Assembly: GCF_039542905.1 (NCBI RefSeq)
Contig: NZ_BAABIS010000001.1
Location: forward strand, 3,906,001-3,970,000
DNA length: 64,000 bases
DNA from: Kitasatospora terrestris
Lineage (GTDB): Bacteria; Actinomycetota; Actinomycetes; Streptomycetales; Streptomycetaceae
Direction: 5' to 3'
The translations under genes and the position numbers were made by a program. Under the pieces are notes generated by a model. The model had not been told where the DNA came from, searched no databases, and saw only the letters and a program-made list of their open reading frames with translations. Numbering within the stretch: the first letter of the stretch is position 1; each line of letters opens with the position of its first letter. Positions 46,706 to 54,515 of the stretch are shown here, in pieces.

Positions 46706-48070
46706 ATGAGACCCGAGACCGCCGCCCACGCCGTCCGCACGTACGACATCCGGGGCCTCTCTCCCGAGGAGCTGGACGAGGAGGCGGCGTACCGGATCGG
46801 CGCCGCGTTCGCCGGGCTCGTCGGGGCGCCGCTGATCGCGGTGGTCCGGGACATGCGGCTGTCCTCCCCCGCGCTGGCCGGCGCGTTCACCAAGGGCGTG
46901 CTGGAGCAGGGCGTGGACGTACTGGACGCCGGCCTCGGCTCCACCGACCGCCTCTACTACCTCTCCGGCCTGCACGGCGTCCCCGGCGCCATGGTCACCG
47001 CCAGCCACAACCCGGCGGGCTGGAACGGGTTCAAGCTCTGCCGGGCCGGCGCGGTGCCGGTCGCCGAGGGCAGCGGCCTGGAACGCGTCCGGGCCGCGCT
47101 GCTCGGGCCCCGGCCGCAGCGCGCCGCGGTCACCGGCGTCCGCCGGCCGGCCGGACCGGTCGAGGAGTTCGCCGCCCACCTGCGCTCCCTGGTCGACCTC
47201 ACGGGCCTGCGCCCGCTGACCGTGGTGGTCGACGCGGGCAACGGCATGGCCGGACAGACCGCGCCGTTGGTCCTCGACCACCCGGCGCTGCGGCTGGTGC
47301 CGCTCCACTTCGAGCTGGACGGCAGCTTCCCGCACCACGAGGCGGACCCGATGAAGCCCGCCAACCTGGCCGAGCTGCGCGCCCGGGTGGTGGCCGAGGG
47401 CGCCGACCTCGGGCTCGCCTTCGACGGCGACGCGGACCGGGTGTTCGCGGTGGACGAGCGCGGCGAGCCGGTCCCGGCGGCGGCCCTGCTGGCGCTGCTC
47501 GCGGGACGGCTGCTGGCCGCCGAGCCGGGCGCCGCGGTGGTGCACAACCTGATCGCGCCGCGCTCGGCGGTGGCCGCGGTGGAACGGGCCGGCGGTGTGC
47601 CGGTCCGCACCCGGGTCGGGCACTCCCACCTGAAGGCGGCGATGGCCGAGCACCTCGCGGTGCTCGGCGGGGAGCACTCCGGCCACTACTACTTCCGGGA
47701 CTTCTGGTTCGCCGACAGCGGCCTGCTGGCCGCCCTGCACCTGCTGGCGGAACTCTCCGCGCAGGCGCGGCCGCTGTCGAAGCTGGCGGCCGGCCACGAC
47801 CGCTGGGCCGGCTCGGGCGAGCTGAACCTGGAGGTGGCCGACCCGGCCGGCGCGGTGGCGGCGGTGGAGCGCTCGCTGGGCGACTCCGGTGCGCGGGTGG
47901 ACCGGCTCGACGGGCTGACCGCCGAGTTCCCGGACGGCTCCTGGTTCAACCTGCGGGCCTCGCGCACCGAGGCGGTGCTGCGGTTGAACGCCGAGGCACC
48001 GGACACCCGCACCCTGGACGCGCTCACCGACCACGTGCTCAGCGCCGTCCGCGACGCCGAACAGAACTGA
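46706..48070 (+). CDS. Phosphomannomutase/phosphoglucomutase
   Basis: 454 residues, four-domain alpha-D-phosphohexomutase: phosphoserine about residue 100 in TASHNPAGWNG, metal loop FDGDADRVF, sugar loop GGEHSGHYYF and phosphate-binding RASRTEAVLRL. It interconverts hexose 6- and 1-phosphates. Only 14 bases after glgB, so probably supplies glucose 1-phosphate for ADP-glucose in the same pathway; mannose specificity cannot be excluded. ATG 46706 behind GAGAGGG. Confidence 0.88.
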   Translation: MRPETAAHAVRTYDIRGLSPEELDEEAAYRIGAAFAGLVGAPLIAVVRDMRLSSPALAGAFTKGVLEQGVDVLDAGLGSTDRLYYLSGLHGVPGAMVTASHNPAGWNGFKLCRAGAVPVAEGSGLERVRAALLGPRPQRAAVTGVRRPAGPVEEFAAHLRSLVDLTGLRPLTVVVDAGNGMAGQTAPLVLDHPALRLVPLHFELDGSFPHHEADPMKPANLAELRARVVAEGADLGLAFDGDADRVFAVDERGEPVPAAALLALLAGRLLAAEPGAAVVHNLIAPRSAVAAVERAGGVPVRTRVGHSHLKAAMAEHLAVLGGEHSGHYYFRDFWFADSGLLAALHLLAELSAQARPLSKLAAGHDRWAGSGELNLEVADPAGAVAAVERSLGDSGARVDRLDGLTAEFPDGSWFNLRASRTEAVLRLNAEAPDTRTLDALTDHVLSAVRDAEQN

Positions 48071-48084
48071 CGCCCAACGACGTT

Positions 48085-48119
48085 CGGGCCCGTCCCCGCG
48101 AGCTGCGGGGGCGGGCCCG
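48085..48119. terminator. Bidirectional terminator, phosphohexomutase / XRE-TPR
   Basis: 15-bp stem (48085-48099 with 48105-48119, one G-U pair), five-base loop, between the two convergent stop codons. Confidence 0.85.
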
Positions 48120-48133
48120 GAGGCCGTGGGTGT

Positions 48134-49486
48134 TCAGCCGCGCTCGGAGGGCAGCGCGGAGGTGGTGCGGCTCGGCAGGGCCAGCAGCCCGACCTCGGCC
48201 AGCGCGTTCTCGTACGCGGACAACGCCTCGGCGGCGTGGCCCAGCTCCTTCCAGAGGTCGCCGACGTGCCGCCAGACCGTGGCGTGGTCCCGGCTGACCG
48301 GCACCTGGCCGAGCTGCCGCTCGACCGCCCGCAGGGTGGTCTCGGCGTTGTCCCGGTCCCCGCTCATGAACTGGGCGCGGGCCAGGATCACCCGGGCCTC
48401 GGCGGCCTCCCAGCGCTGGTTGTTGCGCAGCAGGCCGAGGGCCCGGCTGGCGTGCGCGAGGGCGTCGGCCGGCTTGCCGAGCCGGACCGCGAGCCGGGCC
48501 AGGTTGACCTCGTTGCGGGCCTGCTCCATGGCGCTGCCGACGTCCAGCAGGGCCTCCTGGGACTCCTCCAGGAGCTCCTTGGTGCGCTCCAGGTCGGCCT
48601 CCGGCATGGAGAGCAGGAGGTACCCGTAGGCACCCTTGAGCAGGGCCTGGTGCCGGACGTTGTCGCTCTCCGCCATCATCGCCAGGGCGCGCTCGGTGAG
48701 GGTGAGCGCCTCCCGGATGCGGCCCTGCGAGATGGCGACCACGGCTGCGTTCCAGTACACCGAGCCGCGGGCCACCCGGGAGCCGGTCTGCTCGGCCGCC
48801 GGGATGAGCCGGTTGGCGATCAGGTGGGCCTGGGTGAGGTCGCCTCGGCTCTGGTAGCAGCTGATCAGGGTGGCGCCCAACTGGATGTGGTCGTCGGTGA
48901 CGGCGAGGCCGAGCCCGTCCAGGGTGCGCATGGCGCGCTCACCGATCTCCACGCTGAGCAGCTGGTCGCCGGCGTCGCGGTAGCAGCGGCACAGGGCCAC
49001 CGCCAACTGCGTCCACTCCGCCGAGCCGGGCACCGACGCCGGGTCCTCGAACAGCGAGGTCAGCATCTGGATCGCGGCTTCCAGCTGTCCGAGCTTCTCG
49101 AAGGCGGTGGCCTGCCCGATCCGGGCACGGCGGACCATGGCGTCGCTCAGGAACGGCGCGGCCGCGAGGGCCTCGCTGTACGACTGGAGAGCCTCGCCGT
49201 TGGCGCCGTTGCGCATCGCCATGTCGCCGAACGCGATCTTCAGTTCCAGCTCCTGGACCCGGGCGTCGTCGCGGCCCGTGCGCAGGTACTCCACGGAACA
49301 GCCGACCCGCTCGGCCAGGGTCTTCAACACCGCCTCGGAAGGGGCCCGCTTGCCGGTCTCGATCAGGGACACGTAGCTGACCGAGATGTCGGCGGAGGCG
49401 AGATCCTGCTGGTTCAGCCCCTTCTTCTGGCGCAGCTCGCGGAGTCTCTGTCCGATGCCACTTGTACCGCTCTGTGGTTGCTCCAT
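48134..49486 (-). CDS. XRE-family regulator with TPR domain (RRNPP-like architecture)
   Basis: 450 residues. Helix-turn-helix at about 11-65 (GQRLRELRQKKGLNQQDLA, ISVSYVSLIETGKRAPSE), then a helical domain of about nine tetratricopeptide-like repeats to the end (for example GEALQSYSEALAAAPFLSDA and HAAEALSAYENALAEVGLL). HTH plus TPR is the layout of peptide-sensing RRNPP regulators of Firmicutes; similar actinobacterial proteins exist but few have known ligands. Divergent from the secreted peptide gene across 184 bases containing dyads. ATG 49486 with GGAGAG upstream. Confidence 0.85.
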   Translation of the reverse strand: MEQPQSGTSGIGQRLRELRQKKGLNQQDLASADISVSYVSLIETGKRAPSEAVLKTLAERVGCSVEYLRTGRDDARVQELELKIAFGDMAMRNGANGEALQSYSEALAAAPFLSDAMVRRARIGQATAFEKLGQLEAAIQMLTSLFEDPASVPGSAEWTQLAVALCRCYRDAGDQLLSVEIGERAMRTLDGLGLAVTDDHIQLGATLISCYQSRGDLTQAHLIANRLIPAAEQTGSRVARGSVYWNAAVVAISQGRIREALTLTERALAMMAESDNVRHQALLKGAYGYLLLSMPEADLERTKELLEESQEALLDVGSAMEQARNEVNLARLAVRLGKPADALAHASRALGLLRNNQRWEAAEARVILARAQFMSGDRDNAETTLRAVERQLGQVPVSRDHATVWRHVGDLWKELGHAAEALSAYENALAEVGLLALPSRTTSALPSERG

Positions 49487-49670
49487 GTCTCTCCGGTCAA
49501 CGGCGCCGTTTTACTGACAGTTTTACAGAAGTATCCCCTGCTGGCCAGCGTCTCAAGCGTGAGCCCCACTACAGCCTCAAACCCCCTTCGATCAACGATT
49601 GACAAGGTGTGTCAATTTCGATTGACTCCTCCTGTCAACCCGGCCAGTCACTCGCAGAGAAGGCATCACC
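49487..49670. promoter_or_regulatory. Operator-rich region between XRE-TPR and the peptide gene
   Basis: AT-rich for this genome. Three elements: direct repeat GTTTTAC at 49508-49514 and 49520-49526 near the regulator; perfect dyad ATTGACA-N5-TGTCAAT at 49598-49616; and TTGAC-N7-GTCAA at 49622-49638. The two dyads are 23 bases centre to centre, two helical turns, and end 32 bases before the peptide ATG. TTGACA within the first dyad could also be the -35. Confidence 0.7.
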
Positions 49671-49856
49671 ATGCGTAAGTTCGTCGCGGTCCTGTTCCTC
49701 GGTGCAGCTGTGGCCTCCGGCGTCGCACTCACCGCGCCCGCCGCCAGCGCCGGCACGGGCACCGACCCCGGCACCGCCACCACGACCACCACCAACGAGT
49801 CGGTGGTCTCCCCCTCGCCGAGCCCCACGGGTCTGACCGTCCCGCAGTGCTGCTGA
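49671..49856 (+). CDS. Small secreted peptide, candidate signal precursor
   Basis: 61 residues. A complete Sec signal peptide (MRKF, hydrophobic core, APAASA) predicts cleavage after residue 27. The mature part is ~34 residues, Thr/Ser/Pro-rich, ending GLTVPQCC with a terminal Cys pair. AGAAGG lies seven bases before ATG 49671. It is divergent from the XRE-TPR regulator and only 26 bases ahead of the GT4 synthase gene. Either a signalling peptide for that regulator or an unrelated small exported protein. Confidence 0.75.
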   Translation: MRKFVAVLFLGAAVASGVALTAPAASAGTGTDPGTATTTTTNESVVSPSPSPTGLTVPQCC

Positions 49857-49882
49857 CCCCGGCCGGCCAGGGAGAACCCCCG

Positions 49883-51073
49883 ATGCGCGTCGATCTGCTG
49901 ACCAGGGAGTATCCGCCGGAGGTCTACGGCGGGGCCGGCGTCCACGCCACCGAACTGACCCGGGCACTGCGCCGGCTGATCGACGTCCGGGTGCGCTGCT
50001 TCGGCGCCGAGCGCGCCGAGCACGGCACCACCGCCTACTCCGCCCCCGCCGACCTGGTCGCGGGCAACCCGGCTCTCGGCTTCCTCGGCGCGGGGCTCCG
50101 GATGGCGGACGAGTGCACCGGGGCCGACCTGGTGCACAGCCACACCTGGTACGCCAACACCGCCGGCCACGTCGCGGCCCGGCTGCACGGCATCCCGCAC
50201 GTGATGACCGCGCACAGCCTGGAACCGCTGCGCCCGTGGAAGGCCGAGCAGCTCGGCAGCGGCTACGGCCTCTCCCGCTGGATGGAACGCACCTCCGCGC
50301 TCGGCGCGGACGGCCTGATCGCGGTCTCCCGGGCGATGCGCCAGGACATCCTGGACGTCTATCCCGAGATCGACCCGGCCCGGGTGCACGTCATCCACAA
50401 CGGCATCGACACCGGGGTGTTCCAACCCGACGACTCCACTGCCGCCCTGGAGCGGTACGGCGTCGACCCCGACCGCCCGTACGTGCTGTTCGTCGGCCGC
50501 GTCACCCGCCAGAAGGGGCTGCAGCACCTGCTCCGGGCGGCGTTCCACCTGGCCCCGGAGGCCCAACTGGTGCTCTGCTGCGGCCAGCCCGACACCCCGG
50601 AGATCGCCGCCGAGGTGGCGCACCTGGTCGAGGAGCTCAGCCGCACCCGCACCGGCGTGGTCCGGATCGACGGCATGCTGGACGGTTCGTCCGTCCGTCA
50701 GCTGCTCACCCGGGCCGCCGTGTTCGTCTGCCCGTCGCTGTACGAGCCGATGGGCATCGTCAACCTGGAGGCGATGGCCTGCGGGACCGCCGTGGTCGCG
50801 ACCGAGGTCGGCGGCATCCCCGAGGTGGTCGAACACGACCGCACCGGGCTGCTGGTGGGCTACGAGCCCCGCCCCGACGGCACCGGCGAACCCGCCGACC
50901 CCGAGGGGCTCGCCCGCGCCCTCGCCGACGCCGTCAACCGGCTGCTCGCCGACCCCGGGTTGGCCGCCAAGTTCGGCGCGGCCGGCCAGGAACGGGCCCG
51001 GGACGTCTTCTCCTGGGACCAGGTCGCCCGGCGCACCCTGGACGTCTACCGGAGCCTGACCGGCGCGGTCTGA
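49883..51073 (+). CDS. glgM: GT4 glucosyltransferase GlgM/GlgA (alpha-maltose-1-phosphate or glycogen synthase)
   Basis: 396 residues, GT-B fold. The N-terminal YPPEVYGGAGVHATEL, HSHTWYANTAG and the donor-binding GRVTRQKG are typical of the actinobacterial 'glycogen synthase' group. The retaining GT4 pair is EPMGIVNLEAMA. In mycobacteria the homologue GlgM joins ADP-glucose to glucose 1-phosphate, making maltose 1-phosphate for GlgE. With glgE and mak nearby this activity is the better guess. ATG 49883 behind GGGAG; downstream of the peptide gene. Confidence 0.85.
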   Translation: MRVDLLTREYPPEVYGGAGVHATELTRALRRLIDVRVRCFGAERAEHGTTAYSAPADLVAGNPALGFLGAGLRMADECTGADLVHSHTWYANTAGHVAARLHGIPHVMTAHSLEPLRPWKAEQLGSGYGLSRWMERTSALGADGLIAVSRAMRQDILDVYPEIDPARVHVIHNGIDTGVFQPDDSTAALERYGVDPDRPYVLFVGRVTRQKGLQHLLRAAFHLAPEAQLVLCCGQPDTPEIAAEVAHLVEELSRTRTGVVRIDGMLDGSSVRQLLTRAAVFVCPSLYEPMGIVNLEAMACGTAVVATEVGGIPEVVEHDRTGLLVGYEPRPDGTGEPADPEGLARALADAVNRLLADPGLAAKFGAAGQERARDVFSWDQVARRTLDVYRSLTGAV

Positions 51074-51106
51074 CGGCCCGGGGGTTCCGTGGGGCGGTCA
51101 CGAAGG

Positions 51107-51145
51107 CGCCGGGCCCGGGAACACCCCCGATCGCGGGCCCGGCGT
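51107..51145. terminator. Terminator between glgM and the antiporter gene
   Basis: 12-bp stem (51107-51118 with 51134-51145, one G-U), 15-base loop, between convergent stops. Confidence 0.75.
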
Positions 51146-51152
51146 CATCGGA

Positions 51153-52559
51153 TCACCCCACGGCGCTGCCGTCCCGCTCGGGCTGCCACCGCGAGCCGGC
51201 CGGCACGGCCGGGGTGTCGTCCGCCCGGCGTTCGCCCCGCTCCAGCAGGGCGAGCGCCGGACCGGCGGCCATCGTCAGCACCAGCGCCGCCAGCATCAGC
51301 AGTTCGAACAGCTCCCGGCCGATCAGCCCCGCCTGGTGGCCCGCGACCAGCACCACGATCTCGGTCAGGCCCTTGGTGTTCATCAGCACCCCGAGCCGCA
51401 GCGCGTCCCGCGTGCCGAAGCCCTGCATCCGCCCCACCACGGTGGACACCAGCAGCTTCGAGACCGTCATCACCACCAGGACGGCCGCCAGCCGGCCCAG
51501 GAACGCCGGACGCAGCAGGTCACCACCCAGGTCGACCTGCTGCCCCGCCCCCAGGAAGAAGCACGGCAGCAGCGCCGAGGCCAGCAGGCCCAACCCCGCC
51601 GGACCCGAGTTGACCGACGGTTTGACAGCCCGGTCGACCGCGGCCCGCCGGCCGTCAGCCCGCTCGCCGGCCCGCTCGCCGGACGGCCAGAGCAGACCCA
51701 GCACCAGCCCGCCGAACAGCGCGTGCAGACCCAGCGCCGAGGAGAGCGCCGCCGCCAGGCACACCGCACCCAGCATCGGCACCACGCCCCACTCCCGCCG
51801 GCCGTCCGTCACCGGATCCGGCCCGGCGGACGCGGTGCCCACCGCGCTGCCGGCCACCACCCGGCTCGGCACCCGGCCGCCGCTCTGCCGCGCGATCCGC
51901 CGCCAGGCCGCCAGCGCCGCGCCGACCAGTGCGGCCAGGCCGAGCAGCAGCAGCGGCAGCTCGATCCGCCCGGCCAGCCACATCGCCACCGCCAGCAGGC
52001 ACCAGCACGCCCCGTCGCCGATCGACGCCGCGGCCAGCGACAGCCGCCCCACCGGGGTGGCGTCCAGGTGCCGGTCCTGCAGGATCCGGGCCAGCACCGG
52101 CACCGCGGTCACCCCGAACGCGCAGGCCAGGAAGATCGCGAACGGCGCGCTGACCTGCGGCTGCCCGGCCCCCAGCCACGGCGCGATCAGCAGCCCCGCG
52201 GCCCCCGGGACCAGGAACGACGCCAGCGCCAGCGGCACCGGCGAGTGGTGCCTCCCGGCCGCGGACGCCACCGGCGCCGGCCGCGCGATGTGCGCGCCGA
52301 TCCCGAACGCGTAGAGCGCCACCGCGATCTGGGCGAGCCCGCCGTACACCGTCGTGGTCGACGGCCCGAACAGCTCCCGGTGCACCCCCGGCAGCAGCCG
52401 GCCGAGCACGGTCGGGCCGAGCACGATGCCGACCGCGATCTCCGCCAGCACCGGCGGCTGCGCGAACCGGAGGGCGACCCGCCCCGCCAGCCGACTGAGC
52501 GCCAGGATCACCGCGAGCCCCAGCAGGAGACGGGACGTCGGATCTGCGAGCAGTGCCAT
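51153..52559 (-). CDS. Cation:proton antiporter (CPA2/KefB-like)
   Basis: 468 residues, about 12 helices of the Na_H_exchanger type: QPPVLAEIAVGIVLGPTVLG, FGVTAVPVLARILQDR, FGLHALFGG-like segment and LMNTKGLTEIVVLVAG. No C-terminal TrkA-N domain. It should exchange K+ or Na+ for protons. ATG 52559 is preceded by GGAAGG at seven bases. A nested dyad lies just upstream. Confidence 0.85.
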   Translation of the reverse strand: MALLADPTSRLLLGLAVILALSRLAGRVALRFAQPPVLAEIAVGIVLGPTVLGRLLPGVHRELFGPSTTTVYGGLAQIAVALYAFGIGAHIARPAPVASAAGRHHSPVPLALASFLVPGAAGLLIAPWLGAGQPQVSAPFAIFLACAFGVTAVPVLARILQDRHLDATPVGRLSLAAASIGDGACWCLLAVAMWLAGRIELPLLLLGLAALVGAALAAWRRIARQSGGRVPSRVVAGSAVGTASAGPDPVTDGRREWGVVPMLGAVCLAAALSSALGLHALFGGLVLGLLWPSGERAGERADGRRAAVDRAVKPSVNSGPAGLGLLASALLPCFFLGAGQQVDLGGDLLRPAFLGRLAAVLVVMTVSKLLVSTVVGRMQGFGTRDALRLGVLMNTKGLTEIVVLVAGHQAGLIGRELFELLMLAALVLTMAAGPALALLERGERRADDTPAVPAGSRWQPERDGSAVG

Positions 52560-52576
52560 GGATCGGCCTTCCGGTC

Positions 52577-52621
52577 GATGTGACAAGACTGTTTACGGCC
52601 GGAAACCTATGTAGTCACATC
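52577..52621. promoter_or_regulatory. Nested dyad upstream of the antiporter gene
   Basis: Outer arms GATGTGAC (52577-52584) and GTCACATC (52614-52621) are exact reverse complements. Inside, concentric with them, lies GTTTACGGCCGGAAAC (52591-52606), a palindrome with one mismatched pair. Probably an operator; no U-tract follows. Confidence 0.5.
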
Positions 52622-52689
52622 CTGCACTGTCGACGGATCGGCCGGTTCCCGCCCGTACTCTCCGAGGTCCGGGCCCCGCGCACCGCGGT

Positions 52690-53799
52690 TCAGGCCGAAC
52701 GGCGACGGCCGAACCACAGCACCCCGTCGCCGGCACCGTCCTGGAGCGCCCCGGTCACCGGCGCCGCCGCCGCGGTGGTCGCCGAGGCGGGGGTGGTCGG
52801 CGCGGGGGTGGTCGGCGCGGGGGTGGTCGGCGCGGGGGTGGTCGGGGCGACCACGGTGACCTTCGCCTGCTCGCCGCACATGGTGGTACCGACCAGCGGC
52901 CGGTCGACCCGCTCGTTGACGATCGCGCAGTGCCCGATCTCGGTCGCGCCGAGCGGGGTGCCGGCCGGGTAGGAGACGCGGACCCGGTGACCCGCCGACC
53001 GCATCGCGAGCAGCTCGGCGCCGGGGCCGTCGAGCCGGAAGGCGGCCCGGCCCTCGCCGCCGGCCCCCGGCACGGCGGCCAGGGTCTTCCAGCTGCCGTC
53101 GCCCAGGCGCGTCTCCACCTTGGCACCGGCCGCGGTGTACAGGACGTCGGACAGCCGGTCGTAGTCGGAGCGCGTGTTGTTGGTGAGCCCGGACTCGAAC
53201 TCGATCCCCGCACCGCCCGCGACCGCCTGCCCCGGCACCGGGGAGAACACCGGGGTGATCCCGCGCACCGGGACGGTCCTCTCCACCTCGCCCAGCGGCT
53301 CCGTGGTGCCCTCCGCCACCAGGGTGGTCCGCAGCTTGACCGACTCGATGCCCCCGTTGGTGGCACCGTTGCCCGGGCCGCCCAGCGGGGTGCCGACGAG
53401 CAGGTGCAAAATCTCGATCTGGCCCGGCTGCACCGTCACGGTCACCGGCACGGTGCCGGAGTAGACACCGTTGGCGAAGGTCAGCGGCACGGGCTTGGCC
53501 GTCCCCCCGTTGGCGTCGTCACTGAAGTTGATCACGAACCAGCCGGCGGGCGCCTGGAAGCCGATGTCGGCGGTGACCTTCAGCTGGGCCTTCAGCACCG
53601 TGGTGCCCGGGTTGGAGATGGCGTTGGAAGTCCCCGCCGGGCGGCCGCCGAGGCCGATCGCCTCCGGCATGGTGGTGGTGAGGTACTGCTTCGCCGGCTC
53701 GGCGGCCAGCGCGGCCGGAGCGGCCAGCACACCGCCGGCGAGCAGGCCGGCGACCAGGACGGCGGCGGTGCGGGCACGGAGCGAGCTGTTCTTGCGCAT
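52690..53799 (-). CDS. Secreted repeat-containing protein with vestigial sorting signal
   Basis: 369 residues. Signal peptide with cleavage near ALA (residue 32); the mature part is beta-rich and domain-like (PAGWFVINFSDDANGG, VTVQPGQIEILHLLVGTP). Then four PTTPA repeats and the tail APVTGALQDGAGDGVLWFGRRRSA in parts: a TG-like sorting motif position and a basic end but no membrane helix. Family not recognised. ATG 53799 with GGGGGA upstream. It is followed by the antiporter on the same strand. Confidence 0.7.
   Translation of the reverse strand: MRKNSSLRARTAAVLVAGLLAGGVLAAPAALAAEPAKQYLTTTMPEAIGLGGRPAGTSNAISNPGTTVLKAQLKVTADIGFQAPAGWFVINFSDDANGGTAKPVPLTFANGVYSGTVPVTVTVQPGQIEILHLLVGTPLGGPGNGATNGGIESVKLRTTLVAEGTTEPLGEVERTVPVRGITPVFSPVPGQAVAGGAGIEFESGLTNNTRSDYDRLSDVLYTAAGAKVETRLGDGSWKTLAAVPGAGGEGRAAFRLDGPGAELLAMRSAGHRVRVSYPAGTPLGATEIGHCAIVNERVDRPLVGTTMCGEQAKVTVVAPTTPAPTTPAPTTPAPTTPASATTAAAAPVTGALQDGAGDGVLWFGRRRSA
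52787..52845. repeat. 15-base repeats coding PTTPA
   Basis: Four nearly perfect copies of gcgggggtggtcggc on the plus strand, coding for APTTP units of the secreted protein. Confidence 0.85.
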
Positions 53800-53974
53800 G
53801 GCGAAGTCCCCCTGGGCACAGTGGTGTTGGGGCCCGGCGGGACTCGCCGCCGGGCGGTTGCGGGTCTCTCTCGCCCGCTCAACCTGATAGACGTGCGGCC
53901 CCGCCGGAGGTTGCAGGTGGTTCCGAGGAAATATTTCTGCGCGTCCGGACCGGGGCAAGTGGGAGAATCGGGGC

Positions 53975-54430
53975 ATGACGACGCTCAAGGAGCAGCTGCA
54001 GGAGGACCTCACGGCTGCCATCAAGACCCGGGACGAGCTCCGCTCGTCCACCATCCGGCTGACGCTGGCCGCGGTCACCGCCCAGGAGGTGGCGGGCACG
54101 ACCAAGCGCGAGCTGTCCGACGCCGAGGTGCTGAACGTGATCGCCAAGGAGGCGAAGAAGCGCCGCGAGGCCGCGGAGGCCTTCGAGGGCGCCGGCCGGG
54201 CCGAGTCGGCCGCCCAGGAGCGCGCCGAGGGCGAGGTGCTGGCCGGCTACCTGCCGAAGCAGCTCTCGGACGAGGAGCTGACGGGGATCGTCGCCGCCGC
54301 GGTGGCCGAGAGCGGGGCCACCGGCCCGCAGGCGATGGGCGCCGTGATGAAGCTGGTGAAGCCGAAGGTGGAGGGCCTGGCCGACGGCGGCCGGGTGGCC
54401 GCCGCGGTGAAGGCCGCGCTGGCGGGCTGA
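53975..54430 (+). CDS. GatB/YqeY-domain protein
   Basis: 151 residues, full YqeY length: MTTLKEQLQEDLTAAIKTRD, LSDAEVLNVIAKEAKKRREA, YLPKQLSDEELTGIV and the C-terminal GRVAAAVKAALAG. The domain resembles the tRNA-binding tail of the amidotransferase GatB; a role in tRNA quality or amidation is proposed but unproven. ATG 53975; GGGAG is nine bases upstream, and gagaat six bases before ATG could instead be a leaderless -10. Confidence 0.88.
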   Translation: MTTLKEQLQEDLTAAIKTRDELRSSTIRLTLAAVTAQEVAGTTKRELSDAEVLNVIAKEAKKRREAAEAFEGAGRAESAAQERAEGEVLAGYLPKQLSDEELTGIVAAAVAESGATGPQAMGAVMKLVKPKVEGLADGGRVAAAVKAALAG

Positions 54431-54463
54431 GCCGTCGCGCCGGGCACCGGCGCCGAGCACGAC

Positions 54464-54497
54464 GAAGGGGTGGGGCCCGACCGGGCCCCACCCCTTC
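54464..54497. terminator. Bidirectional terminator, YqeY / PBP
   Basis: 16-bp perfect stem (54464-54479 with 54482-54497) with a minimal loop; it ends in cttccgc on the plus strand. Confidence 0.9.
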
Positions 54498-54515
54498 CGC
54501 GTCCGCCGCCGGCGC

